From contig CAZEJO010000003.1 of NCBI GenBank assembly GCA_964512285.1, forward strand, positions 35,899 to 99,898: 64,000 nucleotides of DNA, written 5' to 3'. A program made the position numbers and the translations under genes. Under the pieces are notes generated by a model, which saw only the letters and a list, made by a program, of their open reading frames with translations, was not told the DNA's origin and searched no databases. Source of the stretch: SM23-28-2 sp964512285 (GTDB taxonomy: Bacteria; Chloroflexota; Dehalococcoidia; SM23-28-2). Shown piece by piece: positions 35,359 through 43,999 of the stretch (the first letter of the stretch is position 1; every line of letters begins with the position of its first letter).

Positions 35359-35387
35359 TTGTAGACCTTACATACCCAGTGTATGAT
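35359..35387 (+). promoter_or_regulatory. Promoter of DUF3800 gene, leaderless start
   Basis: TTGTAG (35359-35364), 17-base spacer, TATGAT (35382-35387). The ATG at 35395 falls at the expected transcription start, so the mRNA would be leaderless; no Shine-Dalgarno is present. Confidence 0.5.
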
Positions 35388-35394
35388 CACAGCG

Positions 35395-36159
35395 ATGAAG
35401 CGGTATCGGTTCTATCTAGACGAATCGGGCGATCACACCACGAACGACCTAGGCGATCCGGATCGCCGATATCTGGGACTTACCGGCGTGATCGTCGAGA
35501 TGTCCTATTACAGGGAGCAATTCCACCCGGCACTGGAGGGCCTCAAACAGGCCGTTTTTCCGCATAGTCCAGATGACCCCTGCGTCCTAGTGCGTAGTCG
35601 AATAATTGATCGGAAGGGGATATTCGGGCGCCTCAATGATCCCAAAATCAATGCAGCATGGGAAACTGGTATCCTTGATTTCTTGGGGACACACCTCACC
35701 CGTATTTTTACAGTGGTTATTGATAAGAAAGCGCACTACGATCGTTATGGCGCCGCCGCTTACCATCCATACCACTACTGCCTTACGCTGCTGCTGGAGC
35801 GGTACATCGGCTGGCTCAAGGTGGTCGGCGGGAGAGGTGACGTACTAGCCGAAAGTCGGGGCGGGACCGAAGATACGAAGCTTAAGCAAGTGTACCACGA
35901 CATCTGGAAAAACGGGACGCGCTATCTTCCGGGGCAGGAATTCCAGAACGTTCTCACTACCAAGGAACTTAAGGTCAAGAAGAAGGAGCAGAATATTGCG
36001 GGTCTTCAGATAGCCGACCTCGTGGCCTACCCGTCAAAAATCGACGTTCTTACGCGAAATGGCCGGATATTGCCGCGCACACCAGGCCCGTTCACGAGCA
36101 AAATGAATGAAGTGCTCAAACCGAAATACAATGAGTACGGACGAAAGTTCTTGGACTAA
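35395..36159 (+). CDS. DUF3800 domain protein
   Basis: 254 residues from ATG 35395. The N terminus YRFYLDESGDHTTNDLG and the C-terminal NIAGLQIADLVAYP are the two conserved DUF3800 acidic motifs, a fold thought to be RNase H-like and often found on mobile islands. An earlier ATG at 35383 overlaps the -10 element. Base composition is AT-richer than the neighbours, which suggests horizontal arrival. Enzyme activity is not established. Confidence 0.85.
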   Translation: MKRYRFYLDESGDHTTNDLGDPDRRYLGLTGVIVEMSYYREQFHPALEGLKQAVFPHSPDDPCVLVRSRIIDRKGIFGRLNDPKINAAWETGILDFLGTHLTRIFTVVIDKKAHYDRYGAAAYHPYHYCLTLLLERYIGWLKVVGGRGDVLAESRGGTEDTKLKQVYHDIWKNGTRYLPGQEFQNVLTTKELKVKKKEQNIAGLQIADLVAYPSKIDVLTRNGRILPRTPGPFTSKMNEVLKPKYNEYGRKFLD

Positions 36160-36164
36160 ATATG

Positions 36165-36234
36165 AAAAAGGAGGCTTTCGCCCCCTAATTCACGCTGACC
36201 CTTACGGGTCATCCACCTTCAGTTGCCTGAATTA
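36165..36234 (-). ncRNA. Predicted small structured RNA, about 70 nt
   Basis: Minus-strand unit with its own promoter and terminator. TAATTCA at the predicted 5' end pairs with TGAATTA 40 bases later, enclosing a GACCC-GTAA-GGGTC hairpin; then a GGGGGC-GAAA-GCCTCC stem and TTTTT form a terminator. It ends six bases past the DUF3800 stop codon, on the opposite strand. No known family was recognised. Confidence 0.5.
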
Positions 36235-36240
36235 CCTATT

Positions 36241-36269
36241 ATATTACTTAGGCATAGGCTGCTTGTCAA
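36241..36269 (-). promoter_or_regulatory. Promoter of the small RNA
   Basis: Minus strand TTGACA (36264-36269), 17-base spacer, TAATAT (36241-36246). The expected start at about 36234 coincides with the first base of the RNA's outer stem. Confidence 0.65.
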
Positions 36270-36336
36270 GAGGGTCTAGAACATAATTCCTAACAAACTC
36301 CCTGGAAGAGTCTGGCAGTACCAAAGGACGCGTTCC

Positions 36337-36365
36337 TTGACAGGCGCGGGGGCGTTCGCTATAGT
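36337..36365 (+). promoter_or_regulatory. Promoter of the cobalamin operon
   Basis: TTGACA (36337-36342), 17-base spacer, TATAGT (36360-36365), about 30 bases before the cobalamin aptamer. Confidence 0.8.
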
Positions 36366-36399
36366 CCAGGTGGTTCCTGCACCTTAGTAATCGAATAGT

Positions 36400-36540
36400 C
36401 GTTGGCAAGGGTGCCCCGCATGGCCTGCCGACAGGCAGGTCGGGGTTAAAAGCGAAGCCGGTGAGAGACCGGCGCTGTCCCGCAACTGTAATCCCCCGAC
36501 AAGTCGGGGGAAAGTCAGGTCGCCTGCCCTTGTCAGATGT
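36400..36540 (+). ncRNA. Cobalamin riboswitch
   Basis: Contains the B12-box set: GTTGGCAAGGGTGCC, AAAAGCGAAGCCGGTGAGAG, ACCGGCGCTGTCCCGCAACTG, a CCCCCGAC/GTCGGGGG arm, AAAGTCAGGTCGCCTGCC, and a closing CCCTTGTC that can pair with GGCAAGGG at the 5' side. Followed by a terminator and B12 transport genes. Confidence 0.96.
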
Positions 36541-36589
36541 ACCAGTCTTCGAGGGAGAGGCATGGGCACATGCGGTGGAAGAGCACGCG

Positions 36590-36621
36590 AACCCTTGCCA
36601 GTCTCAAGGCAAGGGTTTTTT
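36590..36621 (+). terminator. Terminator of the cobalamin riboswitch
   Basis: AACCCTTGCC, an eight-base loop, GGCAAGGGTT and a T run. It lies between the aptamer and the start of the btuF gene, the normal attenuator place. Confidence 0.85.
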
Positions 36622-36707
36622 GCTTCTTCTGCCCGAAGGTCTATTCGAAAAGTCCTTCGCCAATCTCGAGGCGGGGGACTTTCTGCGTCCCTCAGAAAGG
36701 GGGAGAT

Positions 36708-37673
36708 GTGATCAGTCTTATTCAGCGTGGCCTGCTGTTGCTGGCCCTGGTCGGCGTCCTGGCGGCGGCTGTCGCCTGCGAGGACGGTGGTGGGGAGCCG
36801 ACGCCGGGGGCATCGCCCACCGTCCTGGCGGCCGTCCAGGTTCCGTACCCGCTAAGCATCGTCGATACGGTGGGGCGCGAGGTCACGATCGAGGCGCAGC
36901 CGCAGCGCATCGCTTCTCTGTCGCCGGCGGCCACGGAGATCCTCTTCGCTATCGGCGCGGGCGATCAGGTTATCGCCGTCGACATGTACTCCAACTATCC
37001 AGAGGAGGCCACCACACGCGAGCAGCTAGACGCCTTCGAGCCCAATCTGGAGGCCATCGCTGCGGTCGGGCCGGACCTGGTGCTGCTGTTCTACGACCCG
37101 GGAGAGCTTGCTTCTTCCCTGGAGCGGCTGGGCATCACTACGGCGGTGCTGGGCTCTGTCGAGGAAACGCCTGAATCGGTGGAGGCCGTGTTCGACCAGA
37201 TACGGCTGCTGGGCCAGATGACGGACCACGTTCAGGAAGCCGAAGACCTGGTGGCGGAGATGCAAGACCGCGTTGATGCCATCGAGGAGAGCCTGGCGGA
37301 CGTGGAGCAGGGGCCGCGCATCTTCCACGAGGTGGACGCGACGCTGTACACGGCAGCGCCCGACAGCTTCGTCGGCGGCCTATACAAGATTCTCAAGGCC
37401 CAGAACATCGCCGCGGGGGCTGATCAGCCTTTCCCGCAGCTCAGCCAGGAAGTGATCATCGAGAGCGATCCGGAGGTGATCATCCTGGCCGATGGCGCCT
37501 ACGGCGAGTCGCCGGACACAGTGAAGGGCCGTCCCGGTTGGGGGAACATCTCGGCGGTGCGCAACGACCGCATATTCGTTATCGACCCGGATACCGTGAG
37601 CCGACCGGGGCCACGATGCGTGGAGGCTCTGGAGGCGTTGGCGGGGTTTCTCTATCCGGAGAGGTTTGAGTGA
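36708..37673 (+). CDS. btuF: Cobalamin ABC transporter substrate-binding lipoprotein
   Basis: 321 residues from GTG 36708 with AAAGGGGGAG upstream; the open frame upstream runs through the riboswitch terminator and is not translated. N-terminal lipoprotein signal ending near VACEDGGG. Periplasmic-binding Fe/B12 domain: PQRIASLSPAATEILFAIGAGDQ, a middle helix and GRPGWGNISAVRNDRIFVI. The cobalamin riboswitch makes B12 or cobinamide the likely ligand. Confidence 0.9.
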   Translation: MISLIQRGLLLLALVGVLAAAVACEDGGGEPTPGASPTVLAAVQVPYPLSIVDTVGREVTIEAQPQRIASLSPAATEILFAIGAGDQVIAVDMYSNYPEEATTREQLDAFEPNLEAIAAVGPDLVLLFYDPGELASSLERLGITTAVLGSVEETPESVEAVFDQIRLLGQMTDHVQEAEDLVAEMQDRVDAIEESLADVEQGPRIFHEVDATLYTAAPDSFVGGLYKILKAQNIAAGADQPFPQLSQEVIIESDPEVIILADGAYGESPDTVKGRPGWGNISAVRNDRIFVIDPDTVSRPGPRCVEALEALAGFLYPERFE

Positions 37674-38761
37674 GGCTCTTTGGCTCTGCGGCTGAGGCCG
37701 AATCGTCGCCGGAGGTCGCTCTCGCCGCTCTGCTGGGGCGAGCGCTCTGGCCGCGGCTGGCCCTGGGCCTGGCCGCTCTGCTGGGGGTAGCCCTGCTGGC
37801 CGCCGCCATCGGGCCGGCGGACATCCCGGCCGATGCCACCGCCCGCATCATCCTATCGCGGCTGCCGGGCGTGAGCCTGGCCGATAGCCTGCCGCAAAGC
37901 TGGCAGGACATCGTGTGGGAGGTGCGCCTGCCGCGGGTGGTGATGGCGGGCCTGGTGGGGGCGACCCTGGCCTTGTCGGGCGCCACCTACCAGGCCGTCT
38001 TCCGCAACCCCCTGGCCGACCCCTACCTGATCGGCGTGGCGGCCGGGGCCGGTCTGGGAGCGACTGCGGTCATCGTCTCGCCGCTGGACTACACGGTCGG
38101 CGGCGTGAGCCTGGTGCCGCTGGCTGCCTTCGGCGGCGCCCTCACGGCGGTCGCTCTGGCCTACGCCCTGGCGCGCGTCGGGCGGACAGTCCCCACCGTC
38201 ACGCTGATCCTGGCTGGGGTAGCCATATCCTCCATCGCCACGTCGGCGATGTCCTTCCTCATGATCAGCCACAGCCAGCAGTTGCACACCACCCTGACGT
38301 GGCTCTTGGGCGGCTTCAACCTGAGCGAGTGGGGCAGGCTGTGGTGGCTGCTGCCGTACGTGCTGCCGGCGGCGGTCATCATCCTGCTCTACGGACGCAT
38401 CCTGAACGTGCTGCAACTGGACGAGGAGCAGGCGCAGCAGCTTGGGGTGAACGTGGAGCGGGTGAAGCTGCTGCTGCTGGGGGCGGCGTCGCTGGCCGCG
38501 GCGGCCGCCGTCTCCGTGAGCGGGATTATCGGCTTTGTGGGGCTGATCGTGCCGCACGCGGTACGCCTTCTCTGGGGGCCGGACTATCGGCAGCTCTTGC
38601 CCATGTCGATGGTCCTGGGCGGGGCGTTTCTCATCCTGGCCGACCTGCTGGCGCGTACCGTCAATTCGCCCAGCGAGATACCGGTGGGCATTATCACCGC
38701 CTTCTGCGGCGCGCCCTTCTTCCTCTATCTGCTGCGAATGCGCCAGCGGGCGGTATTCTGA
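37670..38761 (+). CDS. btuC: Cobalamin ABC transporter permease (FecCD family)
   Basis: 363-residue permease with about ten helices. LPRVVMAGLVGATLALSGATYQAVFRNPLADPYLIGV is the family signature region; the ATPase-contact segment GIIGFVGLIVPHAVRLLWGPDYR is present. The GTG start overlaps the btuF stop (GAGTGA). Confidence 0.92.
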   Translation: MRLFGSAAEAESSPEVALAALLGRALWPRLALGLAALLGVALLAAAIGPADIPADATARIILSRLPGVSLADSLPQSWQDIVWEVRLPRVVMAGLVGATLALSGATYQAVFRNPLADPYLIGVAAGAGLGATAVIVSPLDYTVGGVSLVPLAAFGGALTAVALAYALARVGRTVPTVTLILAGVAISSIATSAMSFLMISHSQQLHTTLTWLLGGFNLSEWGRLWWLLPYVLPAAVIILLYGRILNVLQLDEEQAQQLGVNVERVKLLLLGAASLAAAAAVSVSGIIGFVGLIVPHAVRLLWGPDYRQLLPMSMVLGGAFLILADLLARTVNSPSEIPVGIITAFCGAPFFLYLLRMRQRAVF

Positions 38762-38768
38762 GGGCGAC

Positions 38769-39593
38769 ATGCTGGAGATACGCGACCTGACGGTAGCCTA
38801 CGGCAGGCTCGTCGCCCTGCGGCAGGTGGGCCTGTCGCTGAGGGCGGGTGAGCTGGTGGGGGTGGTGGGGCCCAACGGCTCCGGCAAGTCAACCCTCATT
38901 CGGGCGATCACGCGGCTGGTGCGGCCTCTGGGGGGCGATATCCGCCTCGACGGGAAGGAGGTGGGGCGTCTCTCCCAGCGGGAGCTGGCGCGACGGGTGG
39001 CGGTGGTGCCCCAGAGCCCCTACCTGCCTGATGCCTTCACTGTGCTGGAGGTGGCTCTGATGGGCCGCACTCCTCACCTGGGTCTGCTACAATCGGAGGG
39101 ACGGGCCGACCTGGCCGCGGTGCGGCGAGCGCTGGAGCAGACCGATACCTGGCAGCTGGCCGGCAGGCGGATAGGCGAGCTCTCAGGAGGCGAGAGGCAG
39201 CGGGTGGTAGTAGCGCGCGCTCTCGCTCAGGAGACGCCTCTTCTGCTTCTGGACGAGCCTACCGCTCATCTGGACATGGGCCATCAGGCGGCGGTGCTCG
39301 ATCTGGTCAGGCAGCTCTGTCGAGGGGAAGGCAAGGCCGGGCTGGCGGCTATTCACGACCTGAGCCTGGCCGGCCAGTACTGCGACCGATTGGTGATGCT
39401 TAACGAAGGCCGTATCGTTGGCGAGGGCGAGCCGCAGGAGGTGCTATCGCCGCAGCTTCTGGCCTCCGTCTATGGAACGCGGGTCTCAGTCTTCAGCCAT
39501 CCCCTGACCGGGCGGCCGGTGGTGACGCCGATGTCGGGGGACTCTGGCGTGGGCCTGGAGACGAGGGGAAGCGTCGGCACGTTCAGGAGCTGA
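38769..39593 (+). CDS. btuD: Cobalamin ABC transporter ATPase
   Basis: 274-residue ATPase with Walker A GPNGSGKST, a Q-loop VVPQSPYLPDAFTV, signature LSGGERQRV, Walker B LLLLDEPTAHLDM and the switch His. Seven bases after btuC. The C-terminal 40 residues extend beyond the usual domain end. Confidence 0.93.
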   Translation: MLEIRDLTVAYGRLVALRQVGLSLRAGELVGVVGPNGSGKSTLIRAITRLVRPLGGDIRLDGKEVGRLSQRELARRVAVVPQSPYLPDAFTVLEVALMGRTPHLGLLQSEGRADLAAVRRALEQTDTWQLAGRRIGELSGGERQRVVVARALAQETPLLLLDEPTAHLDMGHQAAVLDLVRQLCRGEGKAGLAAIHDLSLAGQYCDRLVMLNEGRIVGEGEPQEVLSPQLLASVYGTRVSVFSHPLTGRPVVTPMSGDSGVGLETRGSVGTFRS

Positions 39594-39596
39594 GGG

Positions 39597-40133
39597 ATGT
39601 CGGCAAGGGACGCGGAACGCCAGGCACTGGTCATCGTGCTTACCGGCCATGGCAAGGGCAAGACCACGGCCGCTCTGGGGGTTGTGTTGCGCGCCTGGGG
39701 CCGCGGCATGAAGACGGTCGTTCTCCAGTTCGTGAAGGCCAGGACGAGCAACTACGGCGAGAATCGGGCGGCCAAGAAGCTGGGGATCGAGATGATCCCC
39801 CTGGGCGAGGGCTTCACGTGGCTGTCCGAGGACATCGAGAAGGACAAGGCCACCGCCCGCGAGTGCTGGGAGCTGGCGCGCGAGAAGATCGCCTCCGGCC
39901 AGTACGATATCGTCGTCCTGGACGAGATGACGTATCCCATGAGCTACGGCTGGATTGCTGTCGAAGAGGTGATCGATACCCTGCGACAGCGGCCGCAAGG
40001 CCTGCACGTGATCATCACCGGCCGCGATGCTCCCCAGGAGCTGATCGACTTCGCCGACCTGGTGACGGAGATGCGGGAGGTCAAGCACCCCCATCAGAAG
40101 GGGCTCAAGGCCCAGCCGGGCATCGACTTCTGA
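39597..40133 (+). CDS. cobO: Cob(I)yrinic acid a,c-diamide adenosyltransferase
   Basis: CobA/CobO/BtuR family enzyme that attaches the 5'-deoxyadenosyl ligand to cob(I)alamin. P-loop LTGHGKGKTTAALGVVLRAWG at about 14-34, then VVLDEMTYPMSYGW and a C-terminal KHPHQKGLKAQPGIDF, both typical. 178 residues. Three bases after btuD, so uptake and activation of B12 are co-expressed. Confidence 0.94.
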   Translation: MSARDAERQALVIVLTGHGKGKTTAALGVVLRAWGRGMKTVVLQFVKARTSNYGENRAAKKLGIEMIPLGEGFTWLSEDIEKDKATARECWELAREKIASGQYDIVVLDEMTYPMSYGWIAVEEVIDTLRQRPQGLHVIITGRDAPQELIDFADLVTEMREVKHPHQKGLKAQPGIDF

Positions 40134-40145
40134 GGCGGCGCTGCC

Positions 40146-40847
40146 ATGATACCCATCGGCGATAGCGTGCGCGCCCGCACGTTCCCCTACGTCAACATCG
40201 CCATCATCATCGCCAACTGCCTGGTGTTCTGCTATGAGGTGGGCTTTGCTGGCAACATCAACAAGTTCTTCTTCGACTGGGCGTTAGTGCCGGTGAAGCT
40301 CACCGACTATCTGGACAACCCCGGCGATTACTCCCTGCGCGTTCTCTTCACGCCGGTGACCGCCATGTTCCTCCACGGCGGTTGGTTTCACATTATGGGG
40401 AACATGATCTTCCTGTGGGTGTTTGGTGACAATGTGGAGGACGCGTTGGGGCACGTTCGCTACCTGGTGTTCTACTTCGTCTGTGGTATCGCCGCAGCGG
40501 CGACTCAGGTGTGGGTGGACCCTAACTCGCCGGTGCCGATGGTGGGAGCCAGCGGCGCTATCGCCGGCGTGCTGGGGGCCTATCTGCTGCTCTATCCTCG
40601 GGCCACCATAGCGACCCTGATAATGCCGTTCTTCTTTTGGACGGCCTACGTGCCGGCTTTCTTGCTCATCGGCTTCTGGTTCTTCATCCAGCTATTCAAC
40701 GGGGTGGCCTCAATCGGCTATACAGTAGGTGCCAGTGAGGGCGTGGCCTGGTGGGCGCACGTAGGAGGCTTCTCGGCGGGGTTCCTGCTGCTGTGGCTCT
40801 TCCGTCCTCGCCGTCCGAGCGTGGGCATCGGCCGACCGCAGCGGTAG
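40146..40847 (+). CDS. Rhomboid family intramembrane serine protease
   Basis: 233-residue membrane protein with six helices. HGGWFHIMGNMIFLWVFGDNVEDALG is the rhomboid N-terminal motif, VGASGAIAGVLGAYL carries the catalytic Ser (GASG), and AHVGGFSAGF the catalytic His. Thirteen bases after cobO, probably the last gene of the B12-riboswitch transcript, although a role in B12 metabolism is not known. Confidence 0.92.
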   Translation: MIPIGDSVRARTFPYVNIAIIIANCLVFCYEVGFAGNINKFFFDWALVPVKLTDYLDNPGDYSLRVLFTPVTAMFLHGGWFHIMGNMIFLWVFGDNVEDALGHVRYLVFYFVCGIAAAATQVWVDPNSPVPMVGASGAIAGVLGAYLLLYPRATIATLIMPFFFWTAYVPAFLLIGFWFFIQLFNGVASIGYTVGASEGVAWWAHVGGFSAGFLLLWLFRPRRPSVGIGRPQR

Positions 40848-40955
40848 GACAGGCCCTATCCTTGATGCTTGGCTGACGCCTCGTTATGCCTCAAGGCGTC
40901 AGATGGCAGTCTCACTCGGGCGGATGTTCTTCGGAAGCTCTGTGGGAGATGCGGT

Positions 40956-41162
40956 CTATTTGCTGGCCTGAGCACGTGGTGCTTGGGTCTGACCTCGTCT
41001 TGAGTAGCTGAATTCATTGGAGAACTGGCGACGGGCGCCGCACCACTTGCAAACGCCTTCGGTCGTGGAGCCATTTGGGTTTCCAAGCAACCAGTGGTGG
41101 GCGTCGTGCGAGCAGGCCGGACTGGTCGTGGGAATGACTACCGCGCTCTCTTTGTCTACCAT
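40956..41162 (-). CDS. Small Cys/His protein
   Basis: 68 residues. The core CSHDAHHWLLGNPNGSTTEG followed by VCKWCGARRQFSNEF contains C...HH and CxxC, a likely half zinc site. This CxHHW ... G.CK.CG..r.F.N pattern is seen in small proteins of Chloroflexota and Actinobacteria as I recall. No function is known. Confidence 0.6.
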   Translation of the reverse strand: MVDKESAVVIPTTSPACSHDAHHWLLGNPNGSTTEGVCKWCGARRQFSNEFSYSRRGQTQAPRAQASK

Positions 41163-41287
41163 CGTCCGCGCCCGTGGGTCGAGCGGCGCGAAAGGCTGCC
41201 CGGGTAAAGCTTATGTGCCATGGATGATCCCTCTCTCTTCGACCCTTAGGCGGTCACCAGCCAGTCGCGTCTGGTTCCGCTGGAAGG

Positions 41288-41314
41288 AAAGAGGGGGGCA
41301 CAGCCCCCCTCTTT
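41288..41314 (-). terminator. Rho-independent terminator
   Basis: Perfect 12-bp stem AAAGAGGGGGGC / GCCCCCCTCTTT with a three-base loop, followed on the minus strand by CCTTCC. It lies 12 bases after the stop of the zinc-ribbon gene. Confidence 0.75.
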
Positions 41315-41325
41315 CGCTGTCAGAC

Positions 41326-41643
41326 CTAGTAACGGCGCGACTGACTGGCGGGTTGCTGCCGGAAGCAGTCGCTACAGTACACTGGGCGATCGCCACGGGG
41401 TTGGAAGGGTACTTCGGTCTGCTTGCCGCATTGGGCACAGACGGCGGGGTACATCTCTCGCGGGGCCCGACCATAGCCGCCGCCGCCGTAATCGCGTTCG
41501 GCACGGCGCGCTTGACGGCAGGACGGACAACGCTTGGGCTCGTTGGTGTAGCCCTTTTCGGCGTGATAGGCCTGGTCGTCAGCGCTGAAGGTGAAAGACT
41601 GACCGCAGTCTTGACAGGTGAGAGTCCTATCCTCGTAACTCAT
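41326..41643 (-). CDS. Zinc-ribbon protein with two CxxC pairs per half
   Basis: 105 residues from ATG 41643, which has a perfect AAAGGAGGTC. The first half has CQDCGQSFTFSADDQAYHAEKG then CPSC; the second AVCAQCGKQTEVPF then CSDCFRQQ. Such probable zinc-ribbon (CxxC..CxxC) proteins are frequent in Chloroflexota and Firmicutes. A role in nucleic-acid binding is likely, not shown. Confidence 0.78.
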   Translation of the reverse strand: MSYEDRTLTCQDCGQSFTFSADDQAYHAEKGYTNEPKRCPSCRQARRAERDYGGGGYGRAPREMYPAVCAQCGKQTEVPFQPRGDRPVYCSDCFRQQPASQSRRY

Positions 41644-41794
41644 CGATGACCTCCTTTCGCTCAATAGTTGGCGATGGCTTGGTCACCGGAGTCCAGGACA
41701 CTGGGGAACTGATGCCGTGCAACACTAAACGATCACCACTGCTGTAAGGATATCACAAGCGGACAAAATGGGCAATGCTGCTTTGCTGCTCGGC

Positions 41795-42604
41795 CTAGGC
41801 GCGAAACTCGATGCGGCTGAGCAGTCGCCGCTCCGCCTCGGCGGCCACCTCCTGCATCAGGCCGCCGGCCATCCGGCCGACAAGCCGCTCCAGGATGGCG
41901 CGCCGCGGCCGCAGGTAGGCCAGCCGTCGTGGTACCCGGCCCAGCTCGCTGGCCATGTCGATGGCTGTGTCCAGGTCGCCCAGCTCATCCACCAGGCCCA
42001 GGTCCTTGGCCTTGCGAGCGGTGAACATCTCGCCGGTAGCGAGGCTGCGCACCTTCTTGGGCTGCAGGCGGCGACTGCTGGCCACGGCGTCGACGAACCA
42101 GTCGTAGTACTCGTCCATGAGGGTCTGCAGCTTCTTCTGCTCCTCGTCGGTGGGCTCGCGGAAGGGCTGGAGCATGTCCTTGAAGGTGCCGGCCTTGGCC
42201 ACGAACACCTTGACCCCTAGGCGCTGCAGCAGTTCGCTGATGACCGGCCGAATGGAGATGACGCCGATGGAGCCCACCATGGCCGTGGGGATGGCCACCA
42301 CCTTGGTGGCGGCGCAGCTCGCCAGGTAGCCGCCGGAGAGGCCCGAGCCGCGGATAAAGGCGATGACGGGTTTCTTGGCTGCCACCTTGGCTATATCCCG
42401 GTGGATCTGCTCGGCGGCGGCGGCCGAGCCGCCCGGGGAGTCGATATCCACCACCATCGCCCTCACACGAGTGTCGTCACGCAGGGCGCCGAACATGCGA
42501 CCGTAGTCTGGGCTGCGGATGGTCGCCCCCATGACGCCGAAGAGCTCCACGATGCCGATCCTGGGGGCCAGCCACGGTAGACCTATCGGACGAATCTGAG
42601 CCAC
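41795..42604 (-). CDS. sppA: S49 family signal peptide peptidase
   Basis: 269 residues with a ClpP-like fold. VVDIDSPGGSAAAAEQIHRDI, then SGLSGGYLASCAATKVVAIPTAMVGSIGV with the catalytic Ser in SGG(Y), and the lysine in TGEMFTARKAKDLGLVDELG. No N-terminal transmembrane helix can be seen, so this is a short, soluble S49 peptidase. GTG start with GAGGTTAGGA upstream. It may degrade leftover signal peptides; the exact role is inferred. Confidence 0.88.
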   Translation of the reverse strand: MAQIRPIGLPWLAPRIGIVELFGVMGATIRSPDYGRMFGALRDDTRVRAMVVDIDSPGGSAAAAEQIHRDIAKVAAKKPVIAFIRGSGLSGGYLASCAATKVVAIPTAMVGSIGVISIRPVISELLQRLGVKVFVAKAGTFKDMLQPFREPTDEEQKKLQTLMDEYYDWFVDAVASSRRLQPKKVRSLATGEMFTARKAKDLGLVDELGDLDTAIDMASELGRVPRRLAYLRPRRAILERLVGRMAGGLMQEVAAEAERRLLSRIEFRA

Positions 42605-42700
42605 GTCCTAACCTCGCAGAACTCGCGATGCCTCAACCTGTCTCCTGGCAGGCTCTGGAGCCAGTATAGCGCGGATGGGCCCGAAACGAAACCGAGGCTT

Positions 42701-42728
42701 TTGGCGGCGGCTTCGGATATGCTATCAT
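42701..42728 (+). promoter_or_regulatory. Promoter for the ArsA-like gene
   Basis: TTGGCG (42701-42706), 16-base spacer, TATCAT (42723-42728). About 30 bases before the GTAGG ribosome binding site of the ATPase gene. Confidence 0.5.
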
Positions 42729-42766
42729 CAGCCTGTTTACCTGTTCTGGGAGGTTATTAGGGTAGG

Positions 42767-43954
42767 ATGCGCATAATTCTTTTCACTGGCAAGGGCGGGG
42801 TAGGCAAGACTACCGTGGCAGCTGCCACTGCCCTGCGTGCGTCTCAGCTAGGCCATCGCACCGTCGTCCTAAGCACCGACGTTGCGCATAGCCTGGCCGA
42901 CTCCTTTGACTTGCCCCTGGGGTCTGAGCCTGTGCCTATTGGCGCCAACCTGTGGGGCCAGGAGACGGACGTTTACTACAACCTGGAGAAGTACTGGGGC
43001 ACGGTGCAGCAGTGGCTACGGGCGCTTCTCGCCTGGCGGGGCCTGGACGAGCTGGTGGCGGACGAAGTGGCCACCCTGCCGGGCATGGACGAACTCTCCA
43101 ACCTCCTGTGGATCAACGATCACTATGCTAGCGGCCGCTACGACGTGATCATCGTGGATTGCGCTCCCACTGGCGAGACCCTCAGGCTGCTGAGCTTCCC
43201 CGACATCGCCGGCTGGTGGGTGGAGAAGATGCTGCCTATCCATCGGCGGATGGTGAAGGTGGTCCGGCCGATGGTGCGGCCCTTCAGCGATATCCCTTTG
43301 CCGACGGATGAGGTGTACGGGGCCGGCGAAGACCTTTTCCGGCGCCTGGAGGAGCTGCGTGCCCTTCTTAGCAGTCTCGATGAGACATCGGTGCGCTTGG
43401 TGCTCAATCCGGAGAAGATGGTCATCAAGGAGGCCCAGCGCACGTTCACCTACCTCAACCTGTACGGCTACGCGACCGATGCCGTGATCTGCAATCGGCT
43501 CATTCCTGCGGAGGTGGAGGATCGCTACTTCCAGAGCTGGAAGATGGCTCAGGAGCAGTATTTCCGCCTTATCCAGGAGTGCTTCTCTCCTCTGCCTCTC
43601 TTCACAGCGCCTCTGATGGAGCAGGAGGTGGTGGGCCTGGCGATGCTGGAGCGGGTGGCGGCTGCCCTCTACGACGATAAGGACCCCACCCAGCTCTTCT
43701 TCCGCGGCCCTGTTCAGGAGGTGACGAACGAGGACGGGCGGTATGTGCTGACCATCGCCCTTCCGTTCGTCAGCAAGGAGGAGCTTTCGCTGACGCGAAC
43801 GGGGGACGAGCTCATGATCAACGTGGGCAGCTTCAAGCGTAGCATCATCCTGCCGCGCGTGCTGCACGGCCTGAGCACACTGGGGGCCAAGTTCGAGGGG
43901 AACAAGCTGCGCATCGTCTTCGGCGAGGCTTTGGAGGGGGGAGATTCGGCGTGA
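42767..43954 (+). CDS. ArsA/Get3-type ATPase
   Basis: 395 residues. Deviant Walker A FTGKGGVGKTTVAAATALRA, switch I VVLSTDVAHSLADSFDL, switch II IVDCAPTGETLRLLSFPD. After the ATPase domain, the C-terminal 80 residues form an ArsA/Hsp20-like beta domain (ALPFVSKEELSLTRTGDELM). Such ATPases include Get3-like tail-anchored protein factors and arsenite pump ATPases; there is no arsB or arsR-like operon here, so a chaperone or other role is more likely. Convergent with a winged-helix gene. Confidence 0.88.
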   Translation: MRIILFTGKGGVGKTTVAAATALRASQLGHRTVVLSTDVAHSLADSFDLPLGSEPVPIGANLWGQETDVYYNLEKYWGTVQQWLRALLAWRGLDELVADEVATLPGMDELSNLLWINDHYASGRYDVIIVDCAPTGETLRLLSFPDIAGWWVEKMLPIHRRMVKVVRPMVRPFSDIPLPTDEVYGAGEDLFRRLEELRALLSSLDETSVRLVLNPEKMVIKEAQRTFTYLNLYGYATDAVICNRLIPAEVEDRYFQSWKMAQEQYFRLIQECFSPLPLFTAPLMEQEVVGLAMLERVAAALYDDKDPTQLFFRGPVQEVTNEDGRYVLTIALPFVSKEELSLTRTGDELMINVGSFKRSIILPRVLHGLSTLGAKFEGNKLRIVFGEALEGGDSA

Positions 43955-43999
43955 TCGGCAGGGTGGGCGGATAGCTCGTCCGGCAGGGTCAGTTGGACG

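Noticed and set aside
36537..36707. N-terminal extension of btuF from ATG 36537
   Set aside because: It would translate the riboswitch aptamer end and terminator; GTG 36708 has a good ribosome binding site and begins a signal peptide.
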